Positions 32,413 through 42,282 are shown, counted from the first letter of the stretch. The stretch: DNA of 64,000 nt from an uncultured Psychroserpens sp. (GCA_947488655.1 CANKZZ010000002.1:62001-126000); one strand, 5' to 3'. Numbers and translations are program-made. The notes: a model not told the origin generated them from the sequence alone.

Positions 32413-34029
32413 ATGGTAAACCATACACAAAACACGAAAACGATTTCGCTAGAAACTTATGGTATTAAAAATGCTAAAGTTAACTATCAATTATCTCCAG
32501 ATGAACTCCAGAAAATTACTATTGATAAAGGTCAAGGTGTAGAGTCATCTTCGGGTGCATTGGCAGTTAATACTGGTGAGTTTACAGGGCGTTCTCCACA
32601 AGACAGATTTATTGTAAAAGATGATGTTACAAAAGATCGCGTTTGGTGGGGAAATATCAACATACCGTTTGATACAGACAAATTTCAAAAGTTATATGAT
32701 AAGGTGACAGACTATTTATCTGAAAAAGAGATTTACGTAAGAGATAGTTATGCTTGTGCAGATGATAATTACAAATTGAATATTCGTGTAATAAACGAGT
32801 ACCCATGGAGTAATATGTTTGCTTACAATATGTTTTTACGACCTACTGAAGAAGAGTTAAAAGATTTTACTCCAGAGTGGACAATTGTAAATGCACCTGG
32901 CTTTATGGCAGATCCTGAGGTTGATGGAACAAGGCAACACAATTTTGCTATCTTAGATTTTACTCGTAAAATTGCTCTTATTGGAGGAACAGGATATACA
33001 GGAGAAATCAAAAAAGGAATATTTTCTGCCCTTAACTTTATTCTACCGGTATTTAAAAACACATTACCTATGCACTGTAGTGCAAATGTGGGTAAAGATG
33101 GAGATACTGCTATCTTTTTTGGTTTATCTGGTACAGGTAAAACAACATTGTCTACAGATCCAGATCGTAGTTTAATTGGTGATGACGAGCATGGTTGGAC
33201 CAAGGAAAACACAGTATTTAATTTTGAAGGAGGCTGTTATGCTAAAGTAATAAATTTATCTCAAGAGCAAGAGCCAGAAATTTATGAAGCCATTAAAAAA
33301 GGGGCAATTCTTGAGAATGTAATCATGAATGATAAAGGAGAAGTACAATTTGAAGATACTTCTATAACTCAAAATACAAGAGTTAGTTACCCAATTCATC
33401 ATATCGAAAATATAAGACAACCATCTATTGGAGAAAACCCTAAAAACATTTTCTTTTTAACTGCAGATGCTTTTGGTGTATTACCTCCAATTTCTAAATT
33501 AACGCCTAACCAAGCTGCATATCATTTTATTTCTGGATATACAGCTAAAGTAGCAGGAACAGAAGCTGGTGTAGTAGAACCGGTACCTAGTTTTTCTGCT
33601 TGTTTTGGTGCGCCTTTTATGCCATTACATCCTACTAAATATGCAGAGATGCTAAGTAAAAAAATGAAGGATGCTGGAGTAAATGTTTGGCTTGTTAATA
33701 CAGGTTGGACAGGAGGTCCTTATGGTGTAGGAACTCGTATGAAACTTAAATATACAAGAGCCATGATTAATGCAGTGCTAAATGGAGATTTAGGTGCTTA
33801 TAATTATGAAGATTATCATATACACTCTGTTTTTGGAGTAGCGCAACCAAGAGTGTGTCCAGGTGTGCCTAAAGAAGTATTAAGTCCAAGAACAACTTGG
33901 AATGATGATGAAGCTTATTATAAAACAGCGTTTAAATTATCAAATGCTTTTAGAGAGAACTTTAAGAAATTTCAAGATGATGCTAATGAAGATATTCGTA
34001 GAGGAGGTCCTCAACGTTATGCACATTAA
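32413..34029 (+). CDS. pckA: ATP-dependent phosphoenolpyruvate carboxykinase
   Basis: The enzyme (about 538 residues from the ATG at 32413) converts oxaloacetate and ATP to phosphoenolpyruvate, CO2 and ADP, the entry step of gluconeogenesis. The P-loop FGLSGTGKTTLS, the metal-binding IGDDEHGW and FEGGCYAK stretches are all present, as are TGRSPQD and KVAGTEAGV. This length is normal for the ATP-dependent class. An open frame upstream of the ATG lacks conservation and would start inside the -7 promoter box. A strong palindromic terminator follows. Confidence 0.97.
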   Translation: MVNHTQNTKTISLETYGIKNAKVNYQLSPDELQKITIDKGQGVESSSGALAVNTGEFTGRSPQDRFIVKDDVTKDRVWWGNINIPFDTDKFQKLYDKVTDYLSEKEIYVRDSYACADDNYKLNIRVINEYPWSNMFAYNMFLRPTEEELKDFTPEWTIVNAPGFMADPEVDGTRQHNFAILDFTRKIALIGGTGYTGEIKKGIFSALNFILPVFKNTLPMHCSANVGKDGDTAIFFGLSGTGKTTLSTDPDRSLIGDDEHGWTKENTVFNFEGGCYAKVINLSQEQEPEIYEAIKKGAILENVIMNDKGEVQFEDTSITQNTRVSYPIHHIENIRQPSIGENPKNIFFLTADAFGVLPPISKLTPNQAAYHFISGYTAKVAGTEAGVVEPVPSFSACFGAPFMPLHPTKYAEMLSKKMKDAGVNVWLVNTGWTGGPYGVGTRMKLKYTRAMINAVLNGDLGAYNYEDYHIHSVFGVAQPRVCPGVPKEVLSPRTTWNDDEAYYKTAFKLSNAFRENFKKFQDDANEDIRRGGPQRYAH

Positions 34030-34050
34030 ATAGTGAATACATTAAATATA

Positions 34051-34086
34051 AAAAAAAGCGATTTCAAATTTGAAATCGCTTTTTTT
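34051..34086. terminator. Bidirectional intrinsic terminator
   Basis: AGCGATTTCAAA (34057-34068) pairs perfectly with TTTGAAATCGCT (34069-34080), with A and T runs on each side. It ends both pckA and the convergent hemD gene. Confidence 0.9.
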
Positions 34087-34106
34087 ATATATGATATAAT
34101 TGTAAT

Positions 34107-34859
34107 TTATTTACTTTTATTAACCTTATCTATGTACTTTTTTAATGCCATAGTCATAGATGGTGTTTCTGGAGTAGGAGCAGCTATATCAACTCTTAAA
34201 CCATGAGATTCTACTGCTTTTATAGTAGTGTTCCCAAACACAGCAATACGAGTATCGTTTTGTTTAAACTCTGGAAAGTTGTGAAATAAAGATTCTATAC
34301 CAGACGGACTAAAGAACACTAAAATGTCATAATACACATTGGCAAGATCTGATAAATCGCTAATAACAGTTTTGTAAAAAACAGACTGTTTCCATTTAAC
34401 ACCTAAACCATTTAATATCTCTGGCACCTCAGGCTTCAATTTATCTGTTGTTGGTAATAAAAACGATTCGTCCTTATATTTCTTAATTAAAGGCGATAAA
34501 TCAGAGAAGGTACGTTTACCAACATAGATTTTACGTTTTCTATACACAACATATTTTTGAAGATAATAAGCTACAGCCTCAGATTGACAAAAATATTTCA
34601 TAGAATCTGGCACTTTAAAACGCATTTCATCTGCAACTCTAAAAAAATGGTCAACAGAGTTTCTACTCGTTAGAATAATTGCGGTATAATTTGCAAGATC
34701 AACTTTTTGTTGTCTTATATCTTTGGCCTCTACACCTTCAACATGAATAAATGGTCTGAAATCTATTTTGACCTTTTGTCTTTCTTGAAGATCAAAGTAA
34801 GGCGAATTTTCTATTTTAGGCTCTGGTTGAGATACTAAAATCGTTTTCACTTTCGTCAT
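34107..34859 (-). CDS. hemD: Uroporphyrinogen-III synthase
   Basis: The 250-residue protein has the two-lobed HemD layout: ILVSQPEP at the start, YTAIILTSRNSVDHFF near residue 60, YDILVFFSPSGIESLF near residue 180, and FGNTTIKAVESHGL with PTPETPSMTMALKKY at the end. The fold converts hydroxymethylbilane to uroporphyrinogen III in heme synthesis. Similarity within this family is always low, so the assignment relies on the pattern of these blocks. It lies downstream of DUF4271 on the same strand, a common Bacteroidota arrangement. Confidence 0.85.
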   Translation of the reverse strand: MTKVKTILVSQPEPKIENSPYFDLQERQKVKIDFRPFIHVEGVEAKDIRQQKVDLANYTAIILTSRNSVDHFFRVADEMRFKVPDSMKYFCQSEAVAYYLQKYVVYRKRKIYVGKRTFSDLSPLIKKYKDESFLLPTTDKLKPEVPEILNGLGVKWKQSVFYKTVISDLSDLANVYYDILVFFSPSGIESLFHNFPEFKQNDTRIAVFGNTTIKAVESHGLRVDIAAPTPETPSMTMALKKYIDKVNKSK

Positions 34860-34874
34860 ATTCCTTAAAGTGTT

Positions 34875-35528
34875 TTAAGCGTTGAAATCTATAATTAACT
34901 TATATAAAATCAGATAGGGTCCGATTTCAAGTGCGCAAAGATACAAAATAAAATAGAATATGTTATTTAATAATAATTTTTGATGATTCTTAAATGAAGT
35001 TATAAACCCAATTAGGTTAATTAAAATAAGTAATCCTATAATGATATAAACTAATTTCTTGGTAGGATCTAGTGTGTAAATTAAAATACAATTAAGAGGA
35101 AATAATATTAAACCAGTATAGTTTTTAAAGGTTGTTTTTTGAAATAAATAAGAGTCGATAATCTCATCAATGTCAAATAAACTAGCAATTAAGCGCTCTA
35201 AGAGTACTTTTATTAAAAACAAAACGCCAATTCCAAAAAGTAATTTAAAAAATTGACTGAGGTTAAATTCGGCTGGGTTGACCAACGTAGTATATCCAAT
35301 AAACGCAAAAATAGATATTGATAATATGCCATTAAAAAATAATAAAGCATCAAATCCATCAATAAATTTTTGATCTCTAGCGTAAATTTTTAGATATTTT
35401 GAATTACCAATTACAGCTAAAAAATCTTTAAATCTATGAGCAAATAAAAACTTAGATACAGTAATGCATCCTAGACTCAATACTAGAAAAATAGTAAACC
35501 AATCATTTGATATTGCATCTCTAAGCAT
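34875..35528 (-). CDS. DUF4271 membrane protein
   Basis: The 217-residue protein has about six transmembrane helices and matches DUF4271, a Bacteroidota family commonly next to hemD. Hydrophobic stretches occur at residues 12-28, 65-82, 92-112, 145-165 and 168-215. The conserved motif LFAHRFKDF near residue 30 is typical. Function is unknown; a link with heme or membrane biogenesis is only suggested by location. It starts about 165 bases from the divergent glycosyltransferase. Confidence 0.8.
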   Translation of the reverse strand: MLRDAISNDWFTIFLVLSLGCITVSKFLFAHRFKDFLAVIGNSKYLKIYARDQKFIDGFDALLFFNGILSISIFAFIGYTTLVNPAEFNLSQFFKLLFGIGVLFLIKVLLERLIASLFDIDEIIDSYLFQKTTFKNYTGLILFPLNCILIYTLDPTKKLVYIIIGLLILINLIGFITSFKNHQKLLLNNIFYFILYLCALEIGPYLILYKLIIDFNA

Positions 35529-35648
35529 GTTACAAAACTATGAAGAATTTTTGATGAATTTATACCTTATACCAAGCATATAAATAACATTACTGTAAGA
35601 TTAACATTGTTTATGATTTTTACTGTTAATTTTAAATGATAAAACACT

Positions 35649-35656
35649 TATTTTTG
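35649..35656 (+). promoter_or_regulatory. -7 promoter box for the glycosyltransferase-pyrC operon
   Basis: TATTTTTG matches TAnnTTTG, 38 bases before the ATG at 35694. Confidence 0.4.
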
Positions 35657-35693
35657 TCAACAACTAACACTATATAAGCTTTAATATTAGTCT

Positions 35694-36419
35694 ATGCGAG
35701 ATGCTATCGTCATCATACCAACTTATAATGAAATAGAAAACATTGAAGCTATAATCAAATCTGTTTTTTCTCAAGATAAAGCATTTGATATTTTAATAGT
35801 AGATGATAACTCTCCAGATGGTACCTCAAAAAAAGTAAACCAGTTACAAGGAGAATTTGCAAATCAATTGCATATACTAAATAGACCAAAAAAAACAGGA
35901 TTAGGTACAGCGTATATAGAAGGGTTTAAATGGTGTTTAAGTAAAGACTATACTTATATTTTTGAGATGGATGCAGATTTTTCTCATAGCCCAAATGATT
36001 TAATAAATCTCTATAATGCTTGCGTAAATAATGGAGCAGATATGTCTATAGGTTCTCGCTACATTAATAATAGAGTTAATGTTGTAAACTGGGATATGAA
36101 GAGGTTGTTAATGTCCTATTTTGCCTCAAAGTATGTTAAGTTTATTACTAGAATGAAAATTGATGATACTACAGCAGGTTTTGTTTGCTATCATAGGAGA
36201 GTTCTAGAAACAATAAATTTAGAAAAAATAAAATTTGTAGGTTATGCATTTCAGATAGAAATGAAATTTAATGCACACCTAAAAAAGTTTAAAATTATAG
36301 AAGTTCCTATTATTTTTACAGATAGAACTAAAGGAAAATCTAAAATGAGTGGAGGGATTATTTCTGAAGCCATTTTTGGTGTTATTAATATGAAATTTAA
36401 AAGTTTATTTAAAAACTAA
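35694..36419 (+). CDS. Polyprenol monophosphate mannose/glucose synthase-like glycosyltransferase
   Basis: The 241-residue GT2-family protein resembles dolichol-phosphate mannosyltransferase DPM1: IIPTYNEIENIEAI at the start, VDDNSPDGT near residue 38, MDADFSHSP (DxD metal site) near residue 92, and the acceptor-loop DRTKGKSKMS near the end. It lacks C-terminal membrane helices, so it is the short, soluble or peripheral form. It should transfer a sugar from a GDP- or UDP-sugar to a polyprenyl phosphate. It overlaps functionally with pyrC only by operon position. Confidence 0.85.
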   Translation: MRDAIVIIPTYNEIENIEAIIKSVFSQDKAFDILIVDDNSPDGTSKKVNQLQGEFANQLHILNRPKKTGLGTAYIEGFKWCLSKDYTYIFEMDADFSHSPNDLINLYNACVNNGADMSIGSRYINNRVNVVNWDMKRLLMSYFASKYVKFITRMKIDDTTAGFVCYHRRVLETINLEKIKFVGYAFQIEMKFNAHLKKFKIIEVPIIFTDRTKGKSKMSGGIISEAIFGVINMKFKSLFKN

Positions 36420-36420
36420 G

Positions 36421-37767
36421 ATGCAACATAAGACGATACTTATTAAAAATGCTAAAATTGTAAACGAAGGAAAGGTTACAGAAGGCGATATTTTAATTGA
36501 AGGAGAATATATAAAAGAAGTTTCAGACTCTATTAGTGCTAAATCAGCAGATGTTGTCGTTATTGATGCCGAAGGTAATTATGTCTTTCCTGGAGTAATT
36601 GATGATCAGGTTCATTTTAGAGAACCAGGCTTAACTCATAAAGGTAATATAGAATCTGAGTCTAGAGCAGCTATAGCTGGCGGAATTACTTCATTTATAG
36701 AAATGCCCAATACAAATCCGCAAACAACTACAGTAGAAAAATTAGAAGAAAAATTTGAAATAGCATCAAAGACATCTTACGCTAACTATTCATTTATGTT
36801 TGGTGGAACTAATGATAATTTAGACGAAATTTTAAAAGTAGACCCTAAAACAGTAGCAGGATTAAAATTATTTCTAGGGTCATCAACAGGAAATATGTTG
36901 GTAGATGACCCAAAAGTTATAGAAAATATTTTTAAAAGTACAGATATGGTTATATCTGTTCACTGTGAAGATGAGGCTACAATAAGGGAAAATCTAAAAG
37001 AGCATATTGATGAGTTTGGAGAAGATATTCCTATAGAGAAACATCCAATTATTAGAAGCGAAGAAGCTTGTTATTTATCATCTTCAAAAGCGATAGAATT
37101 AGCAAAAAAAACAGGAGCAAGACTTCATGTTTTTCATCTGTCTACTGGTAAAGAAACCAGTTTATTTAGTAATAAAATACCATTAAAAGATAAAAAAATC
37201 ACTGCTGAGGTGTGTATACATCATCTTTGGTTTAGTGATGAAGATTATGAGAAAAAAGGTACACATATAAAGTGGAATCCTGCTGTGAAAACAGCAAAAG
37301 ATAGAGACCAACTCTGGAAAGCCCTTTTAGATGATAGAATAGATGTTATTGCTACAGATCATGCACCTCATACCTTAGAAGAAAAAAATAACAACTATAC
37401 AAAAGCGCCTTCTGGCGGACCATTAGTACAGCATGCATTGGTTGCTATGATAGAAATGTTTCATAAAGAAAAAATATCTCTACCAAAAATTGCACAAAAA
37501 ATGGCTCATAATCCTGCAATTTTATTTCAGGTTGAAAAACGTGGATACATAAAACAAGGGTATTTTGCCGACTTGGTTATTGTAGATATCAATAACCCTT
37601 GGACGGTTAATAAAGATAATATACTCTACAAATGTGGTTGGTCTCCTTTTGAGGGTACCACATTTAAATCGAGAATAACACACACTTTTTTAAATGGAAC
37701 TTTAGTTTACAATAATTTTAAAATTCTTGATGTAAAAGCAGGTAAGCGATTAACCTTTAATAGATGA
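36421..37767 (+). CDS. pyrC: Dihydroorotase (amidohydrolase superfamily)
   Basis: The 448-residue enzyme catalyses the reversible cyclisation of carbamoyl aspartate to dihydroorotate in pyrimidine synthesis. Family landmarks are VIDDQVHFREPG, MPNTNPQTT, HCEDEATI, FHLSTGKE and ATDHAPHTLEEK, the last holding the catalytic aspartate. In place of the usual HxH metal-binding pair it reads QVH, so the first histidine ligand is Gln. This may be a feature of the Bacteroidota branch. It starts one base after the glycosyltransferase and overlaps the DUF4296 gene by four bases. Confidence 0.9.
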   Translation: MQHKTILIKNAKIVNEGKVTEGDILIEGEYIKEVSDSISAKSADVVVIDAEGNYVFPGVIDDQVHFREPGLTHKGNIESESRAAIAGGITSFIEMPNTNPQTTTVEKLEEKFEIASKTSYANYSFMFGGTNDNLDEILKVDPKTVAGLKLFLGSSTGNMLVDDPKVIENIFKSTDMVISVHCEDEATIRENLKEHIDEFGEDIPIEKHPIIRSEEACYLSSSKAIELAKKTGARLHVFHLSTGKETSLFSNKIPLKDKKITAEVCIHHLWFSDEDYEKKGTHIKWNPAVKTAKDRDQLWKALLDDRIDVIATDHAPHTLEEKNNNYTKAPSGGPLVQHALVAMIEMFHKEKISLPKIAQKMAHNPAILFQVEKRGYIKQGYFADLVIVDINNPWTVNKDNILYKCGWSPFEGTTFKSRITHTFLNGTLVYNNFKILDVKAGKRLTFNR

Positions 37768-38207
37768 GACACCTTGTAATCTATTTATTAATTTTATTGA
37801 CATTTGGGTGTGGTAAAGATGCGAAACCAGAAAAACCAGATGATCTTATTTCTAAAGATAAAATGGTAGATGTTCTTTATGATACTTTTGTTTTAAATAC
37901 AGCAAAAGGGACCAGTAAAAGTATATTAGAAAACCATGGGATTTACCCAGAGAACTATATCTTTAAAAAACACAATATAGATAGTCTACAATTTGCTCTT
38001 AGTAATGAATATTATGGTTTTCATGTAGAAGAATATGAATCTATAATAGCTAGAGTAGAAGATAGGTTTAATAACGATAAAGACAGGTTTCAAACTAAAA
38101 TAGATATGGACGTAAAAGAGGTTCAGCGAAAAAAGGATTCTATTAAAAGATTAAGTGATTCTATCAAAACTTATAAATCTAGAAAAATTCAAGAAGCTAA
38201 AAATTAG
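37764..38207 (+). CDS. DUF4296 lipoprotein
   Basis: The 147-residue protein has the lipoprotein signal MRHLVIYLLILLTFGC, with cysteine at residue 16, and a coiled mature region matching DUF4296: LISKDKMVDVLYDTFVLNTA and NHGIYPENYIFKKHNID. The C-terminus is a long basic coiled coil. It overlaps the pyrC end by four bases, so it is coupled to it. Function is unknown. Confidence 0.8.
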   Translation: MRHLVIYLLILLTFGCGKDAKPEKPDDLISKDKMVDVLYDTFVLNTAKGTSKSILENHGIYPENYIFKKHNIDSLQFALSNEYYGFHVEEYESIIARVEDRFNNDKDRFQTKIDMDVKEVQRKKDSIKRLSDSIKTYKSRKIQEAKN

Positions 38208-38213
38208 ACAAGC

Positions 38214-39230
38214 CTATTTACAATCTTTCTTATAATACGCTGTTACTTTACTTATTGAATCATCAATAGAGGTAAAATTAAAATCTAAATATTGTTTAAT
38301 TTTAGTATTGTCAAAAACTGTTTTGCTAGATAATGATTTTGCCATTTGTTTAGAGAGTTTTCTACGTTTACCAAAAAGTTTATGGTTTAACCAATCTAAT
38401 CGCCATGCCATAGATAATAAAAAATTAGAAGCCTCCTTTTTTGGAGGTTTTACTTTTAGCGCACTAGCCACTTTATTTAAAAATGTTTTATATGGTAAAT
38501 TCTTAGAAACTAAAATAAAACGTTCATTTTTAATCTCACTTGTCATTAAAGAAATCATAACTTCTACAACATCCCAAACATCTACGTAGCCAGATGTTCC
38601 ATTTGGGTAATACTTGATGCCTTTATCAATTTGTCTAATTAAACTAGCGCTTCCTCCACTTTTCCAAAAACCAGGACCTAATATAATTCCTGGGTTTACT
38701 ACAACTGCGTCAACACCTTCTTGAGTGCCTCTCCAAACTTCCATTTCTGCACCATATTTTGTAATTGCATAAACACTGTTATCAAGTTCTTGATTCCATT
38801 CTGTCTTCTCGGTTATCAAAGTATCTTCATGAGGTTCGTTACCAATTGTAGCAATAGAACTTACATAACATAATTTTAAAATGTCATTAGAGATACACAA
38901 ATTAACAATATTGGCAGTGCCTTTAATATTTACTGTTCTAAGTTCATGATATTTATTAGGCTCAAAACTTATAAATGCTGCACAATGGTAAACGTAAGTA
39001 ATATTTAAAAACGCCTGTTCTAGGGCAGGTACATCATTAATGTTTGCCTCTATCCATTCTATTTTATTATAGAGAGACGCAACATCATTAGTATAATATG
39101 CAAACACTTTTTTTACAAATTCTAACTTGTGAGGTCGTCTATATATTGCTCTAACAGTAGCGCCATTACTCACTAATTTATATAATAAATGAGAACCAAC
39201 TAAACCTGTACCACCTGTAACTAAAATCAT
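38214..39230 (-). CDS. NAD-dependent epimerase/dehydratase family protein
   Basis: About 338 residues from the ATG at 39230. The N-terminal Rossmann motif is [13 protein letters not shown] and the catalytic tyrosine/lysine pair is in [10 protein letters not shown], as in extended short-chain dehydrogenases that act on nucleotide sugars or sterol-like substrates. [14 protein letters not shown] resembles hopanoid-associated or ketoreductase-like branches. Substrate unknown. I chose the ATG where the glycine-rich motif follows directly; the longer frame overlaps the tyrS promoter region. It is convergent with DUF4296. Confidence 0.8.
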   Translation of the reverse strand: MILVTGGTGLVGSHLLYKLVSNGATVRAIYRRPHKLEFVKKVFAYYTNDVASLYNKIEWIEANINDVPALEQAFLNITYVYHCAAFISFEPNKYHELRTVNIKGTANIVNLCISNDILKLCYVSSIATIGNEPHEDTLITEKTEWNQELDNSVYAITKYGAEMEVWRGTQEGVDAVVVNPGIILGPGFWKSGGSASLIRQIDKGIKYYPNGTSGYVDVWDVVEVMISLMTSEIKNERFILVSKNLPYKTFLNKVASALKVKPPKKEASNFLLSMAWRLDWLNHKLFGKRRKLSKQMAKSLSSKTVFDNTKIKQYLDFNFTSIDDSISKVTAYYKKDCK

Positions 39231-39284
39231 ATTAACAAAAATAGTCTTTTTTGTTATTCGCTTTTCTCTTTTGATTGATAAACA

Positions 39285-39292
39285 TATCTTTG
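39285..39292 (+). promoter_or_regulatory. -7 promoter box for tyrS
   Basis: TATCTTTG fits TAnnTTTG and lies 27 bases before the chosen tyrS start. No clear -33 TTG at usual spacing is seen. Confidence 0.45.
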
Positions 39293-39318
39293 TCACACTT
39301 AAGAATAATACTTATAAA

Positions 39319-40623
39319 ATGAACTATAATTTAGTAGAAGAATTAACGTGGCGAGGAATGATACATGATATCATGCCAGGAACAGAGGAGCAATTGCAAA
39401 AAGAAATAACCACAGCTTATATTGGGTTTGATCCAACATCAGATTCTTTACATATAGGTAGTTTGGTTCCTATTATATTATTAATGCATTTAGAAAAAGC
39501 AGGACATAAACCCATTGCTTTAGTTGGAGGTGCAACAGGCATGATTGGAGATCCTTCTGGCAAAAGTGATGAGCGTAATTTATTAGATGAAGCAGCTTTA
39601 AATCATAATGTAGCAGGAATAAAGAAAACACTAGCTAGATTTTTAGATTTTTCTTCGGAAGCAAAAAATGCACCAATTCTAGTTAATAATTATGATTGGA
39701 TGAAAGAGTTTTCATTCATAGAATTTGCTAGAGATGTTGGTAAACGTATCACAGTAAACTACATGATGGCAAAAGACTCTGTTAAAAAACGTTTAAGTGG
39801 AGAAGAGGGTAGCGTTGGTATGTCATTTACAGAGTTTACCTACCAGCTTATACAAGGTTATGACTTTCATCATTTATACAAATCTCATAATTGTTTATTA
39901 CAAATGGGAGGTAGCGATCAATGGGGAAATATTACCACAGGTACAGAGCTTGTAAGACGTATGAATGTTGGAGAAGAGGCCAAAGCTTACGCTATGACTT
40001 GTCCTTTAATTACCAAAGCAGATGGTTCTAAATTTGGTAAAAGTGAAGGTGGTAACGTTTGGTTAGATGCTGAAAAAACATCGGTTTACAAATTTTACCA
40101 ATTTTGGTTAAATACTAGCGATGAAGATGCAGCAAGTTATATTAAGATTTTTACATTTTTAGATAAAAATACTATTGATGCTCTAATAGCAGAGCATAAT
40201 GAGAATAGAGGTTTTAATAAATTACAAAAGCAATTAGCCGAAGAGGTAACTAAGCTAGTTCACTCACAAGAAGAATTTGAAAACGCAAAAAAGGCATCAA
40301 ATATCTTATTTAGTAAAACATTTAAAGCCGATATTAAAACCTTAGATGAGACAACATTTTTAGATGTTTTTGAAGGTGTACCATTAGCCGAAATATCTAA
40401 AGAAGACCTATCTCAGCTAGACATGATTGGTGCTTTAGCAGCCCAAACAAATTTTTTAGCCTCTAATAGCGAAGCACGTCGTGCATTAAAAGAAAATGCA
40501 GTATCAGTAAACAAAGAAAAAGTAAAAGAAGATTATCAGCTCTCTGAAGATGATTTAATCAATGGTAAATATATTATTCTTAATAAAGGAAAGAAGAATA
40601 CTTATATAATTAAAGTATCTTAA
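39319..40623 (+). CDS. tyrS: Tyrosyl-tRNA synthetase
   Basis: About 434 residues from the ATG at 39319. The class I signatures are DSLHIGSL (HIGH motif), the tyrosine-binding [11 protein letters not shown], and KFGKS (KMSKS motif) with SEGGNVWLD. The C-terminal S4-like RNA-binding domain ([15 protein letters not shown]...) recognises tRNA-Tyr. The in-frame open region before this ATG overlaps the divergent epimerase start and the promoter. One TTCTTCGGAA encodes FSSE in this gene, as in leuS. Confidence 0.97.
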   Translation: MNYNLVEELTWRGMIHDIMPGTEEQLQKEITTAYIGFDPTSDSLHIGSLVPIILLMHLEKAGHKPIALVGGATGMIGDPSGKSDERNLLDEAALNHNVAGIKKTLARFLDFSSEAKNAPILVNNYDWMKEFSFIEFARDVGKRITVNYMMAKDSVKKRLSGEEGSVGMSFTEFTYQLIQGYDFHHLYKSHNCLLQMGGSDQWGNITTGTELVRRMNVGEEAKAYAMTCPLITKADGSKFGKSEGGNVWLDAEKTSVYKFYQFWLNTSDEDAASYIKIFTFLDKNTIDALIAEHNENRGFNKLQKQLAEEVTKLVHSQEEFENAKKASNILFSKTFKADIKTLDETTFLDVFEGVPLAEISKEDLSQLDMIGALAAQTNFLASNSEARRALKENAVSVNKEKVKEDYQLSEDDLINGKYIILNKGKKNTYIIKVS

Positions 40624-40668
40624 AATACTCGATTAAACAGTAAAGTTTTAAAATAGCTATAAAAAGAA

Positions 40669-40695
40669 AAACGTCCCGTAAAATACGGGACGTTT
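40669..40695. terminator. Bidirectional hairpin terminator
   Basis: AAACGTCCCGTA (40669-40680) pairs with TACGGGACGTTT (40684-40695). On the minus strand it is followed by T-rich sequence, so it serves the YHS gene best; it also lies after tyrS. Confidence 0.75.
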
Positions 40696-40753
40696 AACAT
40701 TAACCAATCAACTATTATTAGAAGCTAATCTCTCTTTTTCATAGAACTCTAAA

Positions 40754-41203
40754 CTATTTTAGATTCATAGCTTCCCAATTTTTGTCGGCTTTTATTTGTA
40801 AACCTTTCACATTACTTTCTTGCCATGACGTTAATGTATTGTTAAACCAAGCATTGTAAAAGAGGTAAAGCTTATCATCTCTTATCTCAAAGGTTTTTGG
40901 GTTAATATCTACCTTTTTATTATTCACAGCGATGGCATATGCACAATAGCCACCATATTGCGGTATGTATTTATCTGGATTATTAATAAAAGTCTCTAAA
41001 TTTTTATTAGAAGCAAATTTGTATTTTACACCAAAGTGCATGGTAGTAAACTCTTTTTTGCCCTCTATAGCTTCATTATCAAAATATGCAACCACATCAT
41101 ACCCTTTGGCGATGTAATCATTTTTTGTATTATAATCAACGGTTTGTGCAGATGCAATTAAGATTCCGAAGAAGAAAATTGTACTCAATAGTTTAGTTCT
41201 CAT
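40754..41203 (-). CDS. YHS domain-containing exported protein
   Basis: The 149-residue protein has a signal peptide (MRTKLLSTIFFFGILIASAQ) and a YHS-type domain: GYDVVAYFDNEAIEGKKEFTT, YKFASNKNLETFINNPDKY and PQYGGYCAYAIA. Known YHS domains bind metal, often through a conserved cysteine, and are found in copper or heme-linked proteins. The mature protein is probably periplasmic. The gene ends at a bidirectional hairpin. Confidence 0.8.
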   Translation of the reverse strand: MRTKLLSTIFFFGILIASAQTVDYNTKNDYIAKGYDVVAYFDNEAIEGKKEFTTMHFGVKYKFASNKNLETFINNPDKYIPQYGGYCAYAIAVNNKKVDINPKTFEIRDDKLYLFYNAWFNNTLTSWQESNVKGLQIKADKNWEAMNLK

Positions 41204-41233
41204 TTTAGTGTAGTCGAGAAAAAACCTAAATAA

Positions 41234-42214
41234 TTACATTACCATGAGATTACAACCTCTAATATCACTAGCATCAAATCTGCCAATAATTTCAAAAGCA
41301 CCATTATTATAGACACGTCCTAAATCTTGCGTTGCAATAAAAGAGCAAGAATTAACATTAGCCAAGTCAATAACATTTATGCCACCAGTTTTATTAATTT
41401 TTTGAATGGTGAGAGCGTCTTCAGGATCGCGAGTGAGAATTCGCATCCAATTTGGGCATTTAAATAGTCCATCTCCAAGTGAGTAAGCTTGGCTTAAAAG
41501 CTCTGTCATCCCATATTCGCTATGAATTTTTGAAACGCCAAAACCAGATTTTAAAACCGCATGTAACTCCTCTCTAACCATTTCTTTTCGTCTACCTTTC
41601 ATTCCGCCAGTTTCCATAACAATAGTGTTATTTAAACTAAACTGATGTAGCTCCACCAAATCTAAAAGCGCAAAAGACACGCCTATGAGTAAGACTTTCT
41701 TCTCTTCGGAAGCTAAAGCACACAATTTTGTTTTAAGTGTGTCGAGATTATTAAGGTAAAATCCGCTATCAGGCTGTTGAGATTGTTTAATCATATCATC
41801 AACCATATAGATTAATGACGAGCCTTTGCGTTCTAAATAATTTGGCAATAAGGCAAGAATAGTGTAATCTTCAATGTTTCCGTAGAAATGTTGAAACCCT
41901 TTTCTAAAACTCTGCTCGTAAATACTAACATTTGTCACGTAATGTTTACTGGTAATTGCACCTGTTGTGCCACTACTAGAAAACGTTTCTTCAATTTGAG
42001 ATTGAGAACTAATAACGTTATGACTTTTAAAAAACTGAATAGGTAAAAACGGTATCTCCTCAACGGTTTTTACATCACTAGGGTGTTTATATAATAAATC
42101 GCAAAAGGAGCGATAAACTGGGTTGTTTTCAAACTGAAATTTGAAGACTTCCAAAGCTAGCGTGTTAAATTCATTTTCCGAAGAAATTGAAAAAATAGCG
42201 TCTGTGTTTATCAT
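41234..42214 (-). CDS. LuxE/PaaK-family acyl-protein synthetase-like protein
   Basis: About 326 residues from the ATG at 42214. It resembles the LuxE acyl-protein synthetase family, which activates fatty acids as acyl-AMP and transfers them to a protein thiol: FSSSGTTGAITSKHYV is the AMP-binding loop, with SEYGMTELLSQAY and GRFDASDIRGCNLMVM near the end. No luxCD or other partners lie near, so bioluminescence is not implied. The long open frame upstream of this ATG lies in the leader/terminator region and lacks conservation. Two TTCCGAAGAA-type motifs lie inside it. Confidence 0.75.
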   Translation of the reverse strand: MINTDAIFSISSENEFNTLALEVFKFQFENNPVYRSFCDLLYKHPSDVKTVEEIPFLPIQFFKSHNVISSQSQIEETFSSSGTTGAITSKHYVTNVSIYEQSFRKGFQHFYGNIEDYTILALLPNYLERKGSSLIYMVDDMIKQSQQPDSGFYLNNLDTLKTKLCALASEEKKVLLIGVSFALLDLVELHQFSLNNTIVMETGGMKGRRKEMVREELHAVLKSGFGVSKIHSEYGMTELLSQAYSLGDGLFKCPNWMRILTRDPEDALTIQKINKTGGINVIDLANVNSCSFIATQDLGRVYNNGAFEIIGRFDASDIRGCNLMVM

Positions 42215-42227
42215 AGCTGCAAAAATA

Positions 42228-42258
42228 AAAAAAAGCGTTGTCATAACTGACAACGCTT
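42228..42258 (-). terminator. Intrinsic terminator of the large T9SS gene
   Basis: AAGCGTTGTCA (42233-42243) pairs with TGACAACGCTT (42248-42258). On the minus strand a run of T residues follows, just before the LuxE-like gene. Confidence 0.85.
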
Positions 42259-42282
42259 CTTTATTACTTTATTTAAAAGTGA

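Noticed and set aside
41879-41890. Further copy of the CTTCGGAA motif
   Set aside because: The sequence TTCCGTAGAA differs in the core, so it was not counted.
41234-42214. Bioluminescence locus because of the LuxE-like gene
   Set aside because: No luxA, luxB, luxC or luxD genes are nearby.
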